Numbered from the stretch's first letter, positions 35,901 through 44,850 are shown. The stretch is DNA of 64,000 nucleotides from Bacteroidota bacterium (GCA_018267965.1 JAFDXK010000001.1:372001-436000); one strand, 5' to 3'. Numbers and translations: made by a program. The notes: generated by a model not told the origin, from the letters alone.

Positions 35901-36935
35901 ATGATGATGAAAAATACAATTAGCCGTGCAAGCCTGGTAGCAGCGTTAGCTCTTAGCTTTCAGTGTGCAAACGCGCAAGACATCCACTTCACACAATTCA
36001 GTGCTTCTCCTCTAATCGTTAACCCGGCTTTCACCGGTAGCGGTACAGGGGTTTGGCGCGCAGCTGCAGTATACCGCGACCAATGGAGGAGTGTTACTTC
36101 TCCGTTCAAAACGTATGCTGTATCTGTTGATGCACCGATTGTAAACGACCTTACGCATGATGATAATCTTGCTGCAGGTATCCAGTTTTACAATGACCGT
36201 GCAGGTGATGCAAACTTGTCAAACCTGTCTGCTTTGGCTTCTGTAGCTTACCACAAATTCGTTGGCCAGGGTGCAGCATTATCAGTAGGTTTCCAGGGTG
36301 GCTACACTCAAAAAAGCTTTGACCTTACCAAATTATACTTTGGTAATGAATTCCAGGGTGGAACATTCAACCCGGGTACTTCAGGTCAAAATCTGAACAA
36401 CAAAGTGAATTACTTCACATTTAACGCCGGTATCGCCTGGGCACACGCTCCTAGTCAAAATTTCAGCTATACCATCGGTTTGGGCGCTAATAACATCAAC
36501 CAACCAAAAGAATCTTTTGAGAAAAAGACACATAGCGATGTTGGCTTAGGCATGCGCTATACCGCACAATTAGGTATTGAGGCTAACCTTAGCGAAACTT
36601 TCAGCATTCGCCCTGCATTCCTGTACCAAACACAAACTACTGCGGTAGAAATGGTTGCAGGTAACGAATTTCACTTGATAGTTGGTAATCCTGAGTTCCG
36701 CAACTTCACAACTGCGGTATTCTTAGGTGGTTACTGGCGCAGCAACGACGCTATCATGGTAAATGCCGGTGTAGAGTTTAAAGGTATGCGTGTAGGCGTT
36801 AGCTACGATTATAATACTTCAAGCCTCAAAACTGCTTCAAACGGCAACGGTGGCTTCGAAATATCACTTATTTACAACGCTCCTAGCGCACTCGATTTCG
36901 CCCGCAGGTTGGTATATCCTTGCGCTCGATTCTAA
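35901..36935 (+). CDS. PorP/SprF-family type IX secretion membrane protein
   Basis: 344 residues. Three ATGs occur in the first nine bases; the signal peptide runs to about residue 26 (NAQ). The family hallmark follows directly: DIHFTQFSASPLIVNPAFTGSGTGVWRAAAVYRDQWRSV (read as DIHFTQFSASPL then VNPAFTGS and YRDQWRSV), with an outer-membrane barrel ending YNAPSALDFARRLVYPCARF. PorP/SprF proteins act in type IX secretion or anchor gliding and surface adhesins. The next gene is PorE-like, which completes the usual pair. A very strong terminator separates them, so they are probably separate transcripts or attenuated. Confidence 0.88.
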   Translation: MMMKNTISRASLVAALALSFQCANAQDIHFTQFSASPLIVNPAFTGSGTGVWRAAAVYRDQWRSVTSPFKTYAVSVDAPIVNDLTHDDNLAAGIQFYNDRAGDANLSNLSALASVAYHKFVGQGAALSVGFQGGYTQKSFDLTKLYFGNEFQGGTFNPGTSGQNLNNKVNYFTFNAGIAWAHAPSQNFSYTIGLGANNINQPKESFEKKTHSDVGLGMRYTAQLGIEANLSETFSIRPAFLYQTQTTAVEMVAGNEFHLIVGNPEFRNFTTAVFLGGYWRSNDAIMVNAGVEFKGMRVGVSYDYNTSSLKTASNGNGGFEISLIYNAPSALDFARRLVYPCARF

Positions 36936-36956
36936 TATCATTAAAATATCTAAAGA

Positions 36957-36997
36957 GAAAGGGCAAAAAATATTTTTTAAAGCCCTTTCTTTTTTTT
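36957..36997 (+). terminator. Strong terminator after porP-like gene
   Basis: GAAAGGGC (36957-36964) and GCCCTTTC (36982-36989) followed by eight T. The loop is AT-rich and can extend the stem. Confidence 0.85.
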
Positions 36998-37028
36998 AAA
37001 CAGATTTATACTTTTATACCCATTAACA

Positions 37029-39218
37029 ATGCTCGCGAACATGAGAAAAAATTGGCTGCTACTGATTCTGGCAACGGTTCTTGTTACAATTCAGATTGAT
37101 GCTCAAGCTCAACAGGCTCACAAAGAAAAGTACAGAAACAAAGCTGACGATCCCGCCTCAAGGCTCCCTGACTACAAAAAATTGCGCTGGGCTGATGACC
37201 TGTATCGCAGGGGTAGTTACTTCAGCGCTATCGAATATTATCAACAATTGAAAGAGAATGATGAACGCAATATGTACTATGCGTATCAGTTAGCCTCTTG
37301 TTATTGGATGACACGTGACTATGCTCCGGCTGCTCACTATTTTGCAGAAGTATATTCAATGTCTTCTAAGTTATATCCTGAAGCGATATACAAATCAGCA
37401 TTGATGTTGAAAATGCAAGGCAAGTATGATGAAGCTATTGCTGGTTTCAACAAATTCATTGCTGACAATCCAAAAACTTTCAAGAAAGAAAAGAAAAATG
37501 CTTTGAGAGAAATAGAAGGCTGTAAAGCAGCTATGAATTCTATTAAAGATCCTCAGGCAGTTTCTGTTCTCAATGCTGGCCCTAATGTAAACAGCGCTTA
37601 CACTGAAGCGTCACCTTACCCATTGGGTGACAGTGCTTTGATGTTCTCTTCAATGCGTTCAAACAAATTGATCATCAGGGAGAAACAATCTACTGAAGAA
37701 TATTTAGAGCATTTCATGATTGCTCAAAAACAATCTCATGTAGACGCTGTTGATTCTTTCCAATGGCCTTTACCATACAATGATGGTACTTTCTCTGATA
37801 AGAAAGTAAACGTTGGTAATGGTTGTTACAGTCCTGGTGGTGAGCGTTTCTATTTCACTAAGTGTGAAGAAACAGACTCAATGATGTTCCTGTGTAAAAT
37901 CTATGTATCAGAATTTGATAAACAAAAGTGGTCTGAACCTAAATTATTAGGTGAAGGTATCAACGAAGGAGGTTCAAATACTCAGCCATGGATGGCTAAA
38001 GTTGGTAAGAAAGAAATATTATTCTTTGCTTCTAACCGTAAACTGCAAAGCCGTGGTGGTTATGATATATGGTATTCTACTTATGATCCTCGTACAAAAG
38101 CATATCGTCGTCCTCAAAACGCCGGTAAACAAATTAACACTCCGGATGATGAAATCACTCCATACTACGATAGCCGTGTAAATAAATTATACTTCGCGTC
38201 TAAAGGATGGGTTACATTTGGTGGTTTTGATATTTACTCTGCTGATGGTGGTCCTTCACGTTATTCAAATGTGCAGAACTTAGGTTATCCTATTAATACT
38301 TGTGCAGATGAAATTTACTATGTAAAAGATCCAGTAGGTAAGCCAGATGCTTATTTAGTGTCTAACCGTGTTGGTTCAATAGCTTTGAAAAACCCAACTT
38401 GTTGCGACGACATCTGGCGCATACAATACGAACCTAAGTTGGTTGTAATGGGTAAAGTAGTAGACAGGAAAACACAGCAAAACATGACTGATGTTGTGGT
38501 GAGAATGGTAGACCAAAACGGCGATTTAAAAACTTTCAACTCTCCTGATGGTAACTTCGGTTTCAACATTCTGCGTGGTAAAACTTATGTTTTCACAGGC
38601 GATAAACAAGATTATGCTACCACACGTGCTACTGTAAGCACAATGGATACTAAACGTACTGACCCGGATGATACATCTCATGTTACTATTTACATGGATG
38701 AGATCGTTAAGGTTCAAACTTTCCAGGTAAGCAATGTATACTATGATTATGACAAAGCAACATTGCGTCCTGAGTCTGTAACAGCTTTAGATTCTGTTGT
38801 TGCATTCCTTAAAGACAATCCTTCTTTCAATGTAGAAGTTTACTCATTTACCGATTCAAAAGGTAAAGATGACTACAACAAGAAATTGTCTGAAAAACGC
38901 GCTCAGTCAGTAGTTGATTATTTAGTAGGTGCGGGTATCGAACAAGGCCGCTTAGTTGCTAAAGGTTTTGGTGCTGCAATGCCAGCTGCTGCTAACAAAG
39001 ACGCAAAAGGTAAAGACAATCCTGAAGGTCGTCAGTTAAACCGTCGCACAGAGTTCCGTATAGTAACTGATGTTCCTACACGCCGTATCCTGTATAACAG
39101 TGCTAAACCGGGTAATATGGACGAACAGTCTAAGAACCTGATGCAGGACGAAAACAAAAACGACGAGCCTGATAACGAGCCTGATATGACTAAACCAAAC
39201 AGCAGGCTTAATAAATAA
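37029..39218 (+). CDS. PorE-like OmpA-family protein (TPR, beta-propeller, CRD, OmpA C-domain)
   Basis: 729 residues; a start four codons later (37041) is equally possible. Signal peptide to about residue 29. Order of parts: TPR-like helices 45-175 (YRRGSYFSAIEYYQQL), a PD40/WD40-like propeller about 190-470 with GGYDIWYS and GGFDIYSADGG blades, a carboxypeptidase-regulatory-like domain about 475-560, and a C-terminal OmpA domain (VYYDYDKATLRPESV ... GRQLNRRTEFRI) that binds peptidoglycan. This is the PorE layout of the type IX system. Codon use from about 37.6 kb on is very biased (GCT, TCT, GGT), as in highly expressed genes. Confidence 0.88.
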   Translation: MLANMRKNWLLLILATVLVTIQIDAQAQQAHKEKYRNKADDPASRLPDYKKLRWADDLYRRGSYFSAIEYYQQLKENDERNMYYAYQLASCYWMTRDYAPAAHYFAEVYSMSSKLYPEAIYKSALMLKMQGKYDEAIAGFNKFIADNPKTFKKEKKNALREIEGCKAAMNSIKDPQAVSVLNAGPNVNSAYTEASPYPLGDSALMFSSMRSNKLIIREKQSTEEYLEHFMIAQKQSHVDAVDSFQWPLPYNDGTFSDKKVNVGNGCYSPGGERFYFTKCEETDSMMFLCKIYVSEFDKQKWSEPKLLGEGINEGGSNTQPWMAKVGKKEILFFASNRKLQSRGGYDIWYSTYDPRTKAYRRPQNAGKQINTPDDEITPYYDSRVNKLYFASKGWVTFGGFDIYSADGGPSRYSNVQNLGYPINTCADEIYYVKDPVGKPDAYLVSNRVGSIALKNPTCCDDIWRIQYEPKLVVMGKVVDRKTQQNMTDVVVRMVDQNGDLKTFNSPDGNFGFNILRGKTYVFTGDKQDYATTRATVSTMDTKRTDPDDTSHVTIYMDEIVKVQTFQVSNVYYDYDKATLRPESVTALDSVVAFLKDNPSFNVEVYSFTDSKGKDDYNKKLSEKRAQSVVDYLVGAGIEQGRLVAKGFGAAMPAAANKDAKGKDNPEGRQLNRRTEFRIVTDVPTRRILYNSAKPGNMDEQSKNLMQDENKNDEPDNEPDMTKPNSRLNK

Positions 39219-39240
39219 TCCAAACTGAATAAAATAATAG

Positions 39241-39276
39241 AATCGCCCCGTAGATACACGGGGCGATTTTCTTTTT
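39241..39276 (+). terminator. Terminator after porE-like gene
   Basis: AATCGCCCCG (39241-39250) and CGGGGCGATT (39259-39268) followed by TTCTTTTT. Confidence 0.8.
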
Positions 39277-39307
39277 CTGAAATTGCAATGCGTATTTTTG
39301 CCACCGT

Positions 39308-40123
39308 ATGGATTATGTGAAAGTCACGTTTTATACTATCAATGCCAGCACACGCGAGATACTTATCGCACTGCTGAGCAATGAAGGCTTTGAAGGGTTT
39401 GAGGAAACAGACGAAAAACTGGATGCCTATATTTCATTATCTGCTTTTGATAAGGAAACCGTACAGATACTGGCTTCAGAATATGATGTACCGTTTGAAT
39501 TGTCGCAATTAGGCAAGCAAAACTGGAATGCCGAATGGGAGAAGAATTTTCAACCAGTTGTAATAGATGACTTTTGTACAATAAGAGCAGATTTTCACAA
39601 CCTGAACGTTACTACACAATATGAGATTGTCATCACACCCAAAATGTCATTCGGTACTGGACATCATGCTACTACCAGGCTGATGATGCAGTTGATGCGT
39701 GATTTGGACTTGAAAGATAAAACCGTATTGGATTTTGGTACCGGTACTGGTGTATTGGCCATAATGGCTGAGAAGCTTGGTGCAAAAAATATTGTTGCAA
39801 TAGACAACGATGAATGGTCGGTAGAGAACAGTATAGAGAATGCACAAAGAAACAATTGCCATCATATCAGCATTCATTTGGGTAGTATAGAGAATGCTGA
39901 AGTGAAACAATTTGATATCATCCTTGCCAATATCAATCGACATATTTTGCTCCGCTATATGACCGATATGTATCAACTCTTGCCAATAGGTGGCAAATTG
40001 TTGATGAGCGGCTTGCTGAAAGAAGATGATAGTATTGTAACTGAAGCAGCTATCGCAGCAGGCTTTAGAAAATTCTCATATAAAGAATTAAATAATTGGG
40101 TAGCAATATTGTTTGAAAGGTAA
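39308..40123 (+). CDS. prmA: Ribosomal protein L11 methyltransferase
   Basis: 271 residues. PrmA signature: SFGTGHHATTRLMMQLM before the SAM motif DFGTGTGVLAIMAEKLGA, then AIDNDEWSVENSIENA and DIILANINRHILL (the NPPY-like catalytic loop reads NIN). N-terminal substrate domain with DYVKVTFYTINASTREILIALL. Trimethylates L11 in the cytoplasm. ACCCCGATTGGGGT (about 40140-40153) after the stop may end the transcript. Confidence 0.92.
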   Translation: MDYVKVTFYTINASTREILIALLSNEGFEGFEETDEKLDAYISLSAFDKETVQILASEYDVPFELSQLGKQNWNAEWEKNFQPVVIDDFCTIRADFHNLNVTTQYEIVITPKMSFGTGHHATTRLMMQLMRDLDLKDKTVLDFGTGTGVLAIMAEKLGAKNIVAIDNDEWSVENSIENAQRNNCHHISIHLGSIENAEVKQFDIILANINRHILLRYMTDMYQLLPIGGKLLMSGLLKEDDSIVTEAAIAAGFRKFSYKELNNWVAILFER

Positions 40124-40239
40124 ATTCTGACTATCTTTTTACCCCGATTGGGGTCATAATTCCTTAATATTTATATAATAATGAGGTTTTTGACCACTCA
40201 GGGATAGGCTGATAGTTAGGATTAACCGACACTTAAGCC

Positions 40240-40247
40240 TATATTTG
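40240..40247 (+). promoter_or_regulatory. -7 box for plsY
   Basis: Perfect TATATTTG 29 bases before the plsY start; the -33 region is not obvious. Confidence 0.45.
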
Positions 40248-40275
40248 CCAACTTTCTCAAAAGCAACAAACAAGA

Positions 40276-40917
40276 ATGGGTATTGCAATACTTGTAGTTC
40301 TGGCTTACCTGATAGGTTCAATTCCTACAGCTGTTTGGGTAAGCAAACAAATCTATGGTATAGATATTCGTGAGCATGGAAGTGGTAACGCAGGGGCTAC
40401 CAATACATTCAGGATACTAGGTTCAAAAGCAGGCACAGCCGTAATGATAATTGATATGCTTAAGGGCTTTATAGCTGTTAAGCTCTCTCTTTTATCTGCC
40501 TTTAGCTGGCAAAGCGAGGCGATAACCAATTTGCAGGTGTTTCTGGGTTTGGCGGCAGTGGTAGGCCATATTTTCCCTATCTGGGCCGATTTCAGAGGCG
40601 GAAAAGGTATCGCTACATTATTCGGTATGATACTCGCTATTCAGCCCGTTGCAGCAGTAGGCCTAGTATGTGTATTCTTAATGATGCTGTATCTGACCAG
40701 GTATGTATCGCTCAGTTCAATATCGGCAAGCATTGCTTTCCCGGTGATGATAGTGTTTGTTTTCCAGGCAAAAGAACTTACTTACCAAATATTCGCGATA
40801 GCTACGGCTTGTTTGGTAGTGCTCACACACTATAAGAATATCGGGCGCCTTATCAATGGCAACGAGAGCAAAGTGCCATTGTTCCGCAAGCGCAGGTTCC
40901 GTCGTAATAACGACTAA
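40276..40917 (+). CDS. plsY: Glycerol-3-phosphate acyltransferase PlsY
   Basis: 213 residues, five membrane helices. Motif 1 GSGNAGATNTFR (residues 37-48), motif 2 GGKGIATLFGM (about 107) and a later loop LTHYKNIGRLINGNESK match PlsY, which transfers acyl groups from acyl-phosphate to glycerol-3-phosphate at the start of phospholipid synthesis. The basic tail RKRRFRRNND is cytoplasmic. Confidence 0.93.
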   Translation: MGIAILVVLAYLIGSIPTAVWVSKQIYGIDIREHGSGNAGATNTFRILGSKAGTAVMIIDMLKGFIAVKLSLLSAFSWQSEAITNLQVFLGLAAVVGHIFPIWADFRGGKGIATLFGMILAIQPVAAVGLVCVFLMMLYLTRYVSLSSISASIAFPVMIVFVFQAKELTYQIFAIATACLVVLTHYKNIGRLINGNESKVPLFRKRRFRRNND

Positions 40918-40978
40918 TTACTACATTTCCACAGGTTATAAATCGTATCTTTCAACCCGAAAGGGATAACCGTATTCT

Positions 40979-41776
40979 ATGAAAAAACTATTTTTTGCAA
41001 CGCTGATAGCTGCATGCTGTCTGGGCTTTTCTTCATGCTTTACCAATCCGGTAACAGGTCGTACTTCTATCAATTTGGTGGACGAAGCATCTGTTAGGCA
41101 ACAAGCTGCATTGTCATACTCCAGCTTCTTAACTACTAATAAACCCGTAACAGGAACTGCAGATGCTGCAACAGTAGTTCGTGTTGGCAATAAAATGGCT
41201 GCTGCTGTGCAGCAATACCTCACACAGATAGCCAAACAGGATTTGGTTGCGGGCTATCAGTGGGAGTTTAACGTAGTGAACAATAATGAAGCAAATGCAT
41301 TTTGTATGCCCGGCGGAAAAGTGGTTGTATATACCGGTATTCTGCCACTTACAATGAATGAAACAGGATTGGCTGTCGTAATGGGGCATGAGATAGCACA
41401 CGCTATAGCAAGACATGGTAATGAACGTATGAGCCAATCGTTGGTAGCAGAGGCGGGAGGTATTACTTTGTCTGCTCTTATTTCATCAAAACCTCAGCAA
41501 GCACAACAACTATTCAATACAGCCTATGGCATCGGTTCAACATTAGGCACATTGGCATATTCACGCACGCAGGAAAGCGAAGCAGATGAAATGGGGCTCT
41601 ATTTCATGGCTATGGCAGGTTATGACCCTAATGAGGCTGTAAATTTCTGGCAACGTATGGCTGCAAAAGGCGGTGTAAAACCTCCTGAAATATTGAGTAC
41701 ACACCCGTCTGATGAAAGACGTATCAATGATATTAAAGGCAAACTGCCGAAGGCACTGCAGCTATATAAACATTAG
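40979..41776 (+). CDS. M48-family zinc metalloprotease lipoprotein
   Basis: 265 residues. Lipoprotein signal with Cys20 (CLGFSSCFTNPVTGRTS). Zinc motif HEIAH at 137-141 within VMGHEIAHAIARHGNERMS, and third ligand Glu in RTQESEADEMGLYFMAMAGY. This is the BepA/LoiP-like periplasmic group that works on outer-membrane protein quality control. The transposon has landed 42 bases behind its stop codon, leaving the gene intact. Confidence 0.9.
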   Translation: MKKLFFATLIAACCLGFSSCFTNPVTGRTSINLVDEASVRQQAALSYSSFLTTNKPVTGTADAATVVRVGNKMAAAVQQYLTQIAKQDLVAGYQWEFNVVNNNEANAFCMPGGKVVVYTGILPLTMNETGLAVVMGHEIAHAIARHGNERMSQSLVAEAGGITLSALISSKPQQAQQLFNTAYGIGSTLGTLAYSRTQESEADEMGLYFMAMAGYDPNEAVNFWQRMAAKGGVKPPEILSTHPSDERRINDIKGKLPKALQLYKH

Positions 41777-41810
41777 TTATTTAGGAATTTATTAATTACT
41801 ACTATTAATA

Positions 41811-41818
41811 AATTTTTA
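41811..41818. repeat. Target-site duplication, left copy
   Basis: AATTTTTA, identical to the bases just outside the right inverted repeat at 45242-45249. Eight bases is the duplication size known for IS1595-family elements. Confidence 0.9.
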
Positions 41819-41845
41819 GGTAACTATACCGAGTTACACGTAGAT
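41819..41845 (+). repeat. Left terminal inverted repeat
   Basis: Begins GGTAACTATACCGAG and ends CACGTAGAT; 27 of 27 bases match the reverse complement of 45215-45241. Its last base is the first base of the stop codon of the outermost passenger gene. Confidence 0.92.
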
Positions 41846-42360
41846 TATACTAAACCTGAATTTATTTCGTGATATGGGTCGTAAAACAAGATATACAATA
41901 CGGCGTGTGGTCCAACCATAAAGTATATACGAGGACACTTGATGCCAGTCGAGCGCGAAGCTTGCTTATTTGATGTGTATAGCCCAACTTGCCCGACTAC
42001 AGGAGTTTCTTCTGGTCTTAGATTTTCTTTCTTTAGCACAACCTTAAGTAGTTCTTTTATTTTAGCATTTGGGTTATTATAGAAGTGAATATGCTCTTTG
42101 TGGCTGGAGTGGTCTATTAAGTCGTTTATTGTAAGCTTAGAAAGTTTTTTTAAGTTCATAAAATACGAAACGATGTCAGTATTATCTAAGCATTGTTGCT
42201 GGAAGGAATACTCTGTTTCATCCAAGTCAATATAATCATAACCAAACAATGGAGTTCTATGGTAATGTTTGCCGACGTTGGCGTATTTCCTGTTATTGAA
42301 ATTGTATTTAACAGGTTTTTCGTCCTCATCGTCTGGGATGTCGGTAAATCGGTAGGTCAT
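41845..42360 (-). CDS. Candidate toxin or partner of the Panacea protein
   Basis: 171 residues, soluble, basic-acidic mixed: DIPDDEDEKPVKYNFNN at the start, a helical middle (DIVSYFMNLKKLSKLTINDLI), and a beta-rich end PRIYFMVGPHAVLYILFYDPYHEI. No known toxin fold (RelE, HicA, Fic, ADP-ribosyltransferase) was recognised. It follows the Panacea gene by 17 bases on the same strand; Panacea proteins are antitoxins that pair with many unrelated toxins, so this is a plausible unknown toxin. The stop codon touches the left inverted repeat. Confidence 0.65.
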   Translation of the reverse strand: MTYRFTDIPDDEDEKPVKYNFNNRKYANVGKHYHRTPLFGYDYIDLDETEYSFQQQCLDNTDIVSYFMNLKKLSKLTINDLIDHSSHKEHIHFYNNPNAKIKELLKVVLKKENLRPEETPVVGQVGLYTSNKQASRSTGIKCPRIYFMVGPHAVLYILFYDPYHEINSGLV

Positions 42361-42377
42361 AGCGTAGGAGGATTTTA

Positions 42378-42878
42378 TTAACTTTCCGCTCTTTCCTTGT
42401 AATACGTATATATGACTTCTAGGTCTATCTTATTATCAGAATACTCAAAAGGAGCTAGTCCTTTCCTTGCTTCATTCCATGGCTTTTCAGAATGCGTAAG
42501 CAGTACTAATTTTTCGTGTGACATTGTGCCATAGTGCAGAAGTATGGCTTCTAAAAAATCCCATTGCTCTTTGTCTAAATCCAATGCCTTAACAGCATTA
42601 TCGTAGTGTTCTTCGCTCTTTTCTGGATTAGTGTAAGTAATATGAGGGTAAGCTCCTAAATTCTTATATTGGTTATAAACCGACCTGTATACCGGCCCGT
42701 TTACCCAGGCTTCTGGGGCTTCATCAAAAATCAATTCTTTACCAAAATACACCATGTGCCAAGCTTGTATGTAATACAATAGCTTTTGCAATTTTAAATG
42801 GTTAACCTGTATTTGGCTTTTCAAAAGATGGTGCAATACAAAATTGGCAACATTTAATATGTTAGCTCTTTTTGACAT
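42378..42878 (-). CDS. Panacea (SocA/GepA-like, DUF4065) domain protein, likely antitoxin
   Basis: 166 residues from MSKRANILNVANFVL; the frame extends 27 codons upstream to a second possible ATG (42959) close to the predicted promoter, so the start is uncertain. Panacea hallmarks: VNHLKLQKLLYYIQAWHMVYFGKELI, then PEAWVNGPVYRSVYNQYKN (read as LKLQKLLYYIQAWH and WVNGPVYRSVYNQY) and the C-terminal LVLLTHSEKPWNEARKG. The domain acts as an antitoxin in many two-gene modules and as a proteolysis adaptor in SocA. First gene of the leftward passenger operon. Confidence 0.85.
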   Translation of the reverse strand: MSKRANILNVANFVLHHLLKSQIQVNHLKLQKLLYYIQAWHMVYFGKELIFDEAPEAWVNGPVYRSVYNQYKNLGAYPHITYTNPEKSEEHYDNAVKALDLDKEQWDFLEAILLHYGTMSHEKLVLLTHSEKPWNEARKGLAPFEYSDNKIDLEVIYTYYKERAES

Positions 42879-42969
42879 AAAAGATTCGGTGGTAGATGCC
42901 ACTAAGGTAGTTAGCCATTTTCTCATTTCACAATATATCTTACATATTAACGTTTTCATGGGATTTTAT

Positions 42970-43007
42970 TGTACAAATGTACATAAAAAATTGAACATAA
43001 TTACAAA
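42970..43007 (-). promoter_or_regulatory. Promoter and palindrome of the Panacea operon
   Basis: On the minus strand a perfect -7 box TACATTTG (plus 42974-42981) lies 22 bases from TTTG (plus 43004-43007). TGTACAAATGTACA (42970-42983) is a near-perfect palindrome over the -7 box, as expected for an autoregulated antitoxin operon. Confidence 0.6.
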
Positions 43008-43025
43008 AAATGTGGATAACTTTTA

Positions 43026-43067
43026 ACGTGTAACTTATTCTAATTTAGAATAATTGCATTATCTTTG
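43026..43067 (+). promoter_or_regulatory. Transposase promoter with internal copy of terminal-repeat bases
   Basis: TATCTTTG (43060-43067) fits the -7 consensus and lies 22 bases before the transposase ATG. ATTCTAA-T-TTAGAAT (43037-43051) is a perfect inverted repeat in the -33 region. ACGTGTAACT at 43026-43035 is identical to ten bases of the terminal repeat (45219-45228). Confidence 0.55.
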
Positions 43068-43089
43068 TTTAATAAAAGGCAATCAAAAA

Positions 43090-44067
43090 ATGGATTTCAC
43101 TTTCAAGACAATAGCAGAATTTAACGACTACTTTAAAGATGAAAAGACTTGTTATGAGTTCTTAGAATTGCAACGTTGGGATGGTACGCCAGTTTGTCCT
43201 CACTGTGGCTCTGTGAAGAAGCCATATAATGTAAAAGCGCGCAGTAAAGTTGCAGCTATTCAAGAAATCCCACATTATCGTTGTGCCGAAAAAGAATGTA
43301 GTTTGCCCTTCACAGTCCGCACTGGCAGCATATTTGAAGGTTCTAAAGTTGAATTGAAAAAATGGTTTCAGGCTGCCTATGAAATATCTACACGCAAAAA
43401 AGGTATTAGTAGTTTAGAGTTAGCGGAACGTATTGACGTAAGTCAAAAAACAGCGTGGTTTATTAATCATCGTTTGCGCAATATGCTCAAAGATACCAAC
43501 CCTGAATTACTTACAGGAATAGTCGAAGCTGATGAAACATATGTTGGCGGCAAATTGAAGAATAAGCACGAAAGCAAAAAGAGAAAAGAAAAGACTAAAT
43601 ATGGTCGCTTTTATAACACAGGGGATAAAACAACTGTTGTAGGCTTATTGCAACGTGATGGCAAGGTTGTTACCTACGTAACGCCTAACGCGGAAGCCGC
43701 AACTATTGCCCCTATTATGGTAGCGCACTTAGATAAGGACGCAACACTGATTACCGACGACCATAAATCATATAAAGAAGTAGGTAAAAATTATAAGCAT
43801 CTTATGGTAAAGACTACGTATGGGAGCTATGTAACTCATGGCAACGTTCATACCAACACAATAGAGGGCTTTTGGTCTCAATTGAAAAGGGGTATTATTG
43901 GCACATTCCATGTAGTTAGCCCTAAGCACTTACAGAGATACTGCAATGAGTTTAGCTATCGCTATAACAATAAGGGTGTAAGCAATATTGAAAGGTTTGC
44001 AGAAAGTATTAAACAGTGTGCGAATACAAGGTTGACATATAAATCATTGATTAGCAACGAACAATAA
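43090..44067 (+). CDS. IS1595-family (ISXO2-like) transposase
   Basis: 325 residues from MDFTFKTIAEF; an in-frame TTG 12 codons earlier lies in the promoter. N-terminal zinc ribbon: Cys36, Cys39 (CPHCGS) and Cys65, Cys70. Helical DNA-binding region KGISSLELAERIDVSQKTAW. Catalytic DDE-type core: Asp148 in VEADETYVGGK, Asp223/224 in LITDDHKSYKE, and HTNTIEGFWSQLKRGIIG with Asn256, Glu259 and Lys266, ending RYCNEFSYRYNNK. Complete with no frameshift, so the element is probably active. Confidence 0.93.
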   Translation: MDFTFKTIAEFNDYFKDEKTCYEFLELQRWDGTPVCPHCGSVKKPYNVKARSKVAAIQEIPHYRCAEKECSLPFTVRTGSIFEGSKVELKKWFQAAYEISTRKKGISSLELAERIDVSQKTAWFINHRLRNMLKDTNPELLTGIVEADETYVGGKLKNKHESKKRKEKTKYGRFYNTGDKTTVVGLLQRDGKVVTYVTPNAEAATIAPIMVAHLDKDATLITDDHKSYKEVGKNYKHLMVKTTYGSYVTHGNVHTNTIEGFWSQLKRGIIGTFHVVSPKHLQRYCNEFSYRYNNKGVSNIERFAESIKQCANTRLTYKSLISNEQ

Positions 44068-44123
44068 ATACATTTGCTTAATAAAAATATTATCTATACA
44101 TTTGTATTACAATAAGCAAGAAA

Positions 44124-44159
44124 GCCCCGTAAAAACGGGGCGACCATCTACGAAATGGT
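44124..44159 (+). terminator. Double hairpin after the transposase
   Basis: GCCCCGT/ACGGGGC (44124-44130 with 44135-44141) is followed by ACCAT/ATGGT (44143-44147 with 44155-44159) and TTTCTT. The next 160 bases, up to the winged-helix-like gene, hold no convincing gene; a further hairpin AGCCACC/GGTGGCT lies at 44295-44313 and may end that gene's transcript. Confidence 0.5.
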
Positions 44160-44319
44160 TTCTTGTCGTTGACTGTCAAAGTTCTTTGTTGGTGTGTTTC
44201 GGTACGGTTAATGAACCGCCTTACTTACCAAAACTCTAATGTGGTCGATAGGATGCTTTTCTACCCATAAGAGCTTATTAATCAACTGTTTGCTAGCCAC
44301 CAATAAGGTGGCTATTTCT

Positions 44320-44850
44320 TTATAATGAGATAACTTCCTGTCCGTTATTACTAAAGAAGTTTTCATCGTATTTGTACTTACTTATAATTTCCCCTTTATC
44401 GTCAATCCAGTGCTTACTACCCCATACTGTCAAGGCGTTTGATTTGCCCACCTTTTTGTTTACAAGATTGTACTCAGGAACGCCCTTTAGCGTTGATAAT
44501 GTTGGGGATACTTGAGATATAACACCTTCAACTGTGCCCTTGCCCTCCAATTTGTGTATAATGTTCGCTATCTCTCTTACAAAAAGAAAATGACCTTCAG
44601 TCTTAATAACAAAAGCTACTTTATTTCTAATAGTCCAATTCTTATTGTATTTCGCGTACTTATCAGATTCTTTATTGTTTGATGAATCAATGGGCACAAA
44701 AGTGTAACCATTGCTATTAGACATAGGCTGGTAGCCACTCTTTGGCTGTGATTGCTTGAGTTGAGATAAAAAATTATCAATAGAAGCCACCCTATTCAAG
44801 AGCTCTTGTTTCTCTTTTTCTAAGGTTTCAATTATCACTCTGTTATCCAT
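44320..44850 (-). CDS. Coiled-coil and winged-helix-like protein, transposon passenger
   Basis: 176 residues from the ATG at 44850, chosen because AAGGGGG lies a few bases upstream, a rare clear Shine-Dalgarno in this window. Residues 1-35 are a coiled coil (RVIIETLEKEKQELLNRV). Residues 70-150 resemble a HARE-HTH-like winged helix: TIRNKVAFVIKTEGHFLFV, REIANIIHKLEGKG, VSPTLSTLKGVPEYNLV, ALTVWGSKHW. It may be a DNA-binding regulator of the element or a defence-related sensor; this is inference from pattern only. Confidence 0.65.
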   Translation of the reverse strand: MDNRVIIETLEKEKQELLNRVASIDNFLSQLKQSQPKSGYQPMSNSNGYTFVPIDSSNNKESDKYAKYNKNWTIRNKVAFVIKTEGHFLFVREIANIIHKLEGKGTVEGVISQVSPTLSTLKGVPEYNLVNKKVGKSNALTVWGSKHWIDDKGEIISKYKYDENFFSNNGQEVISL

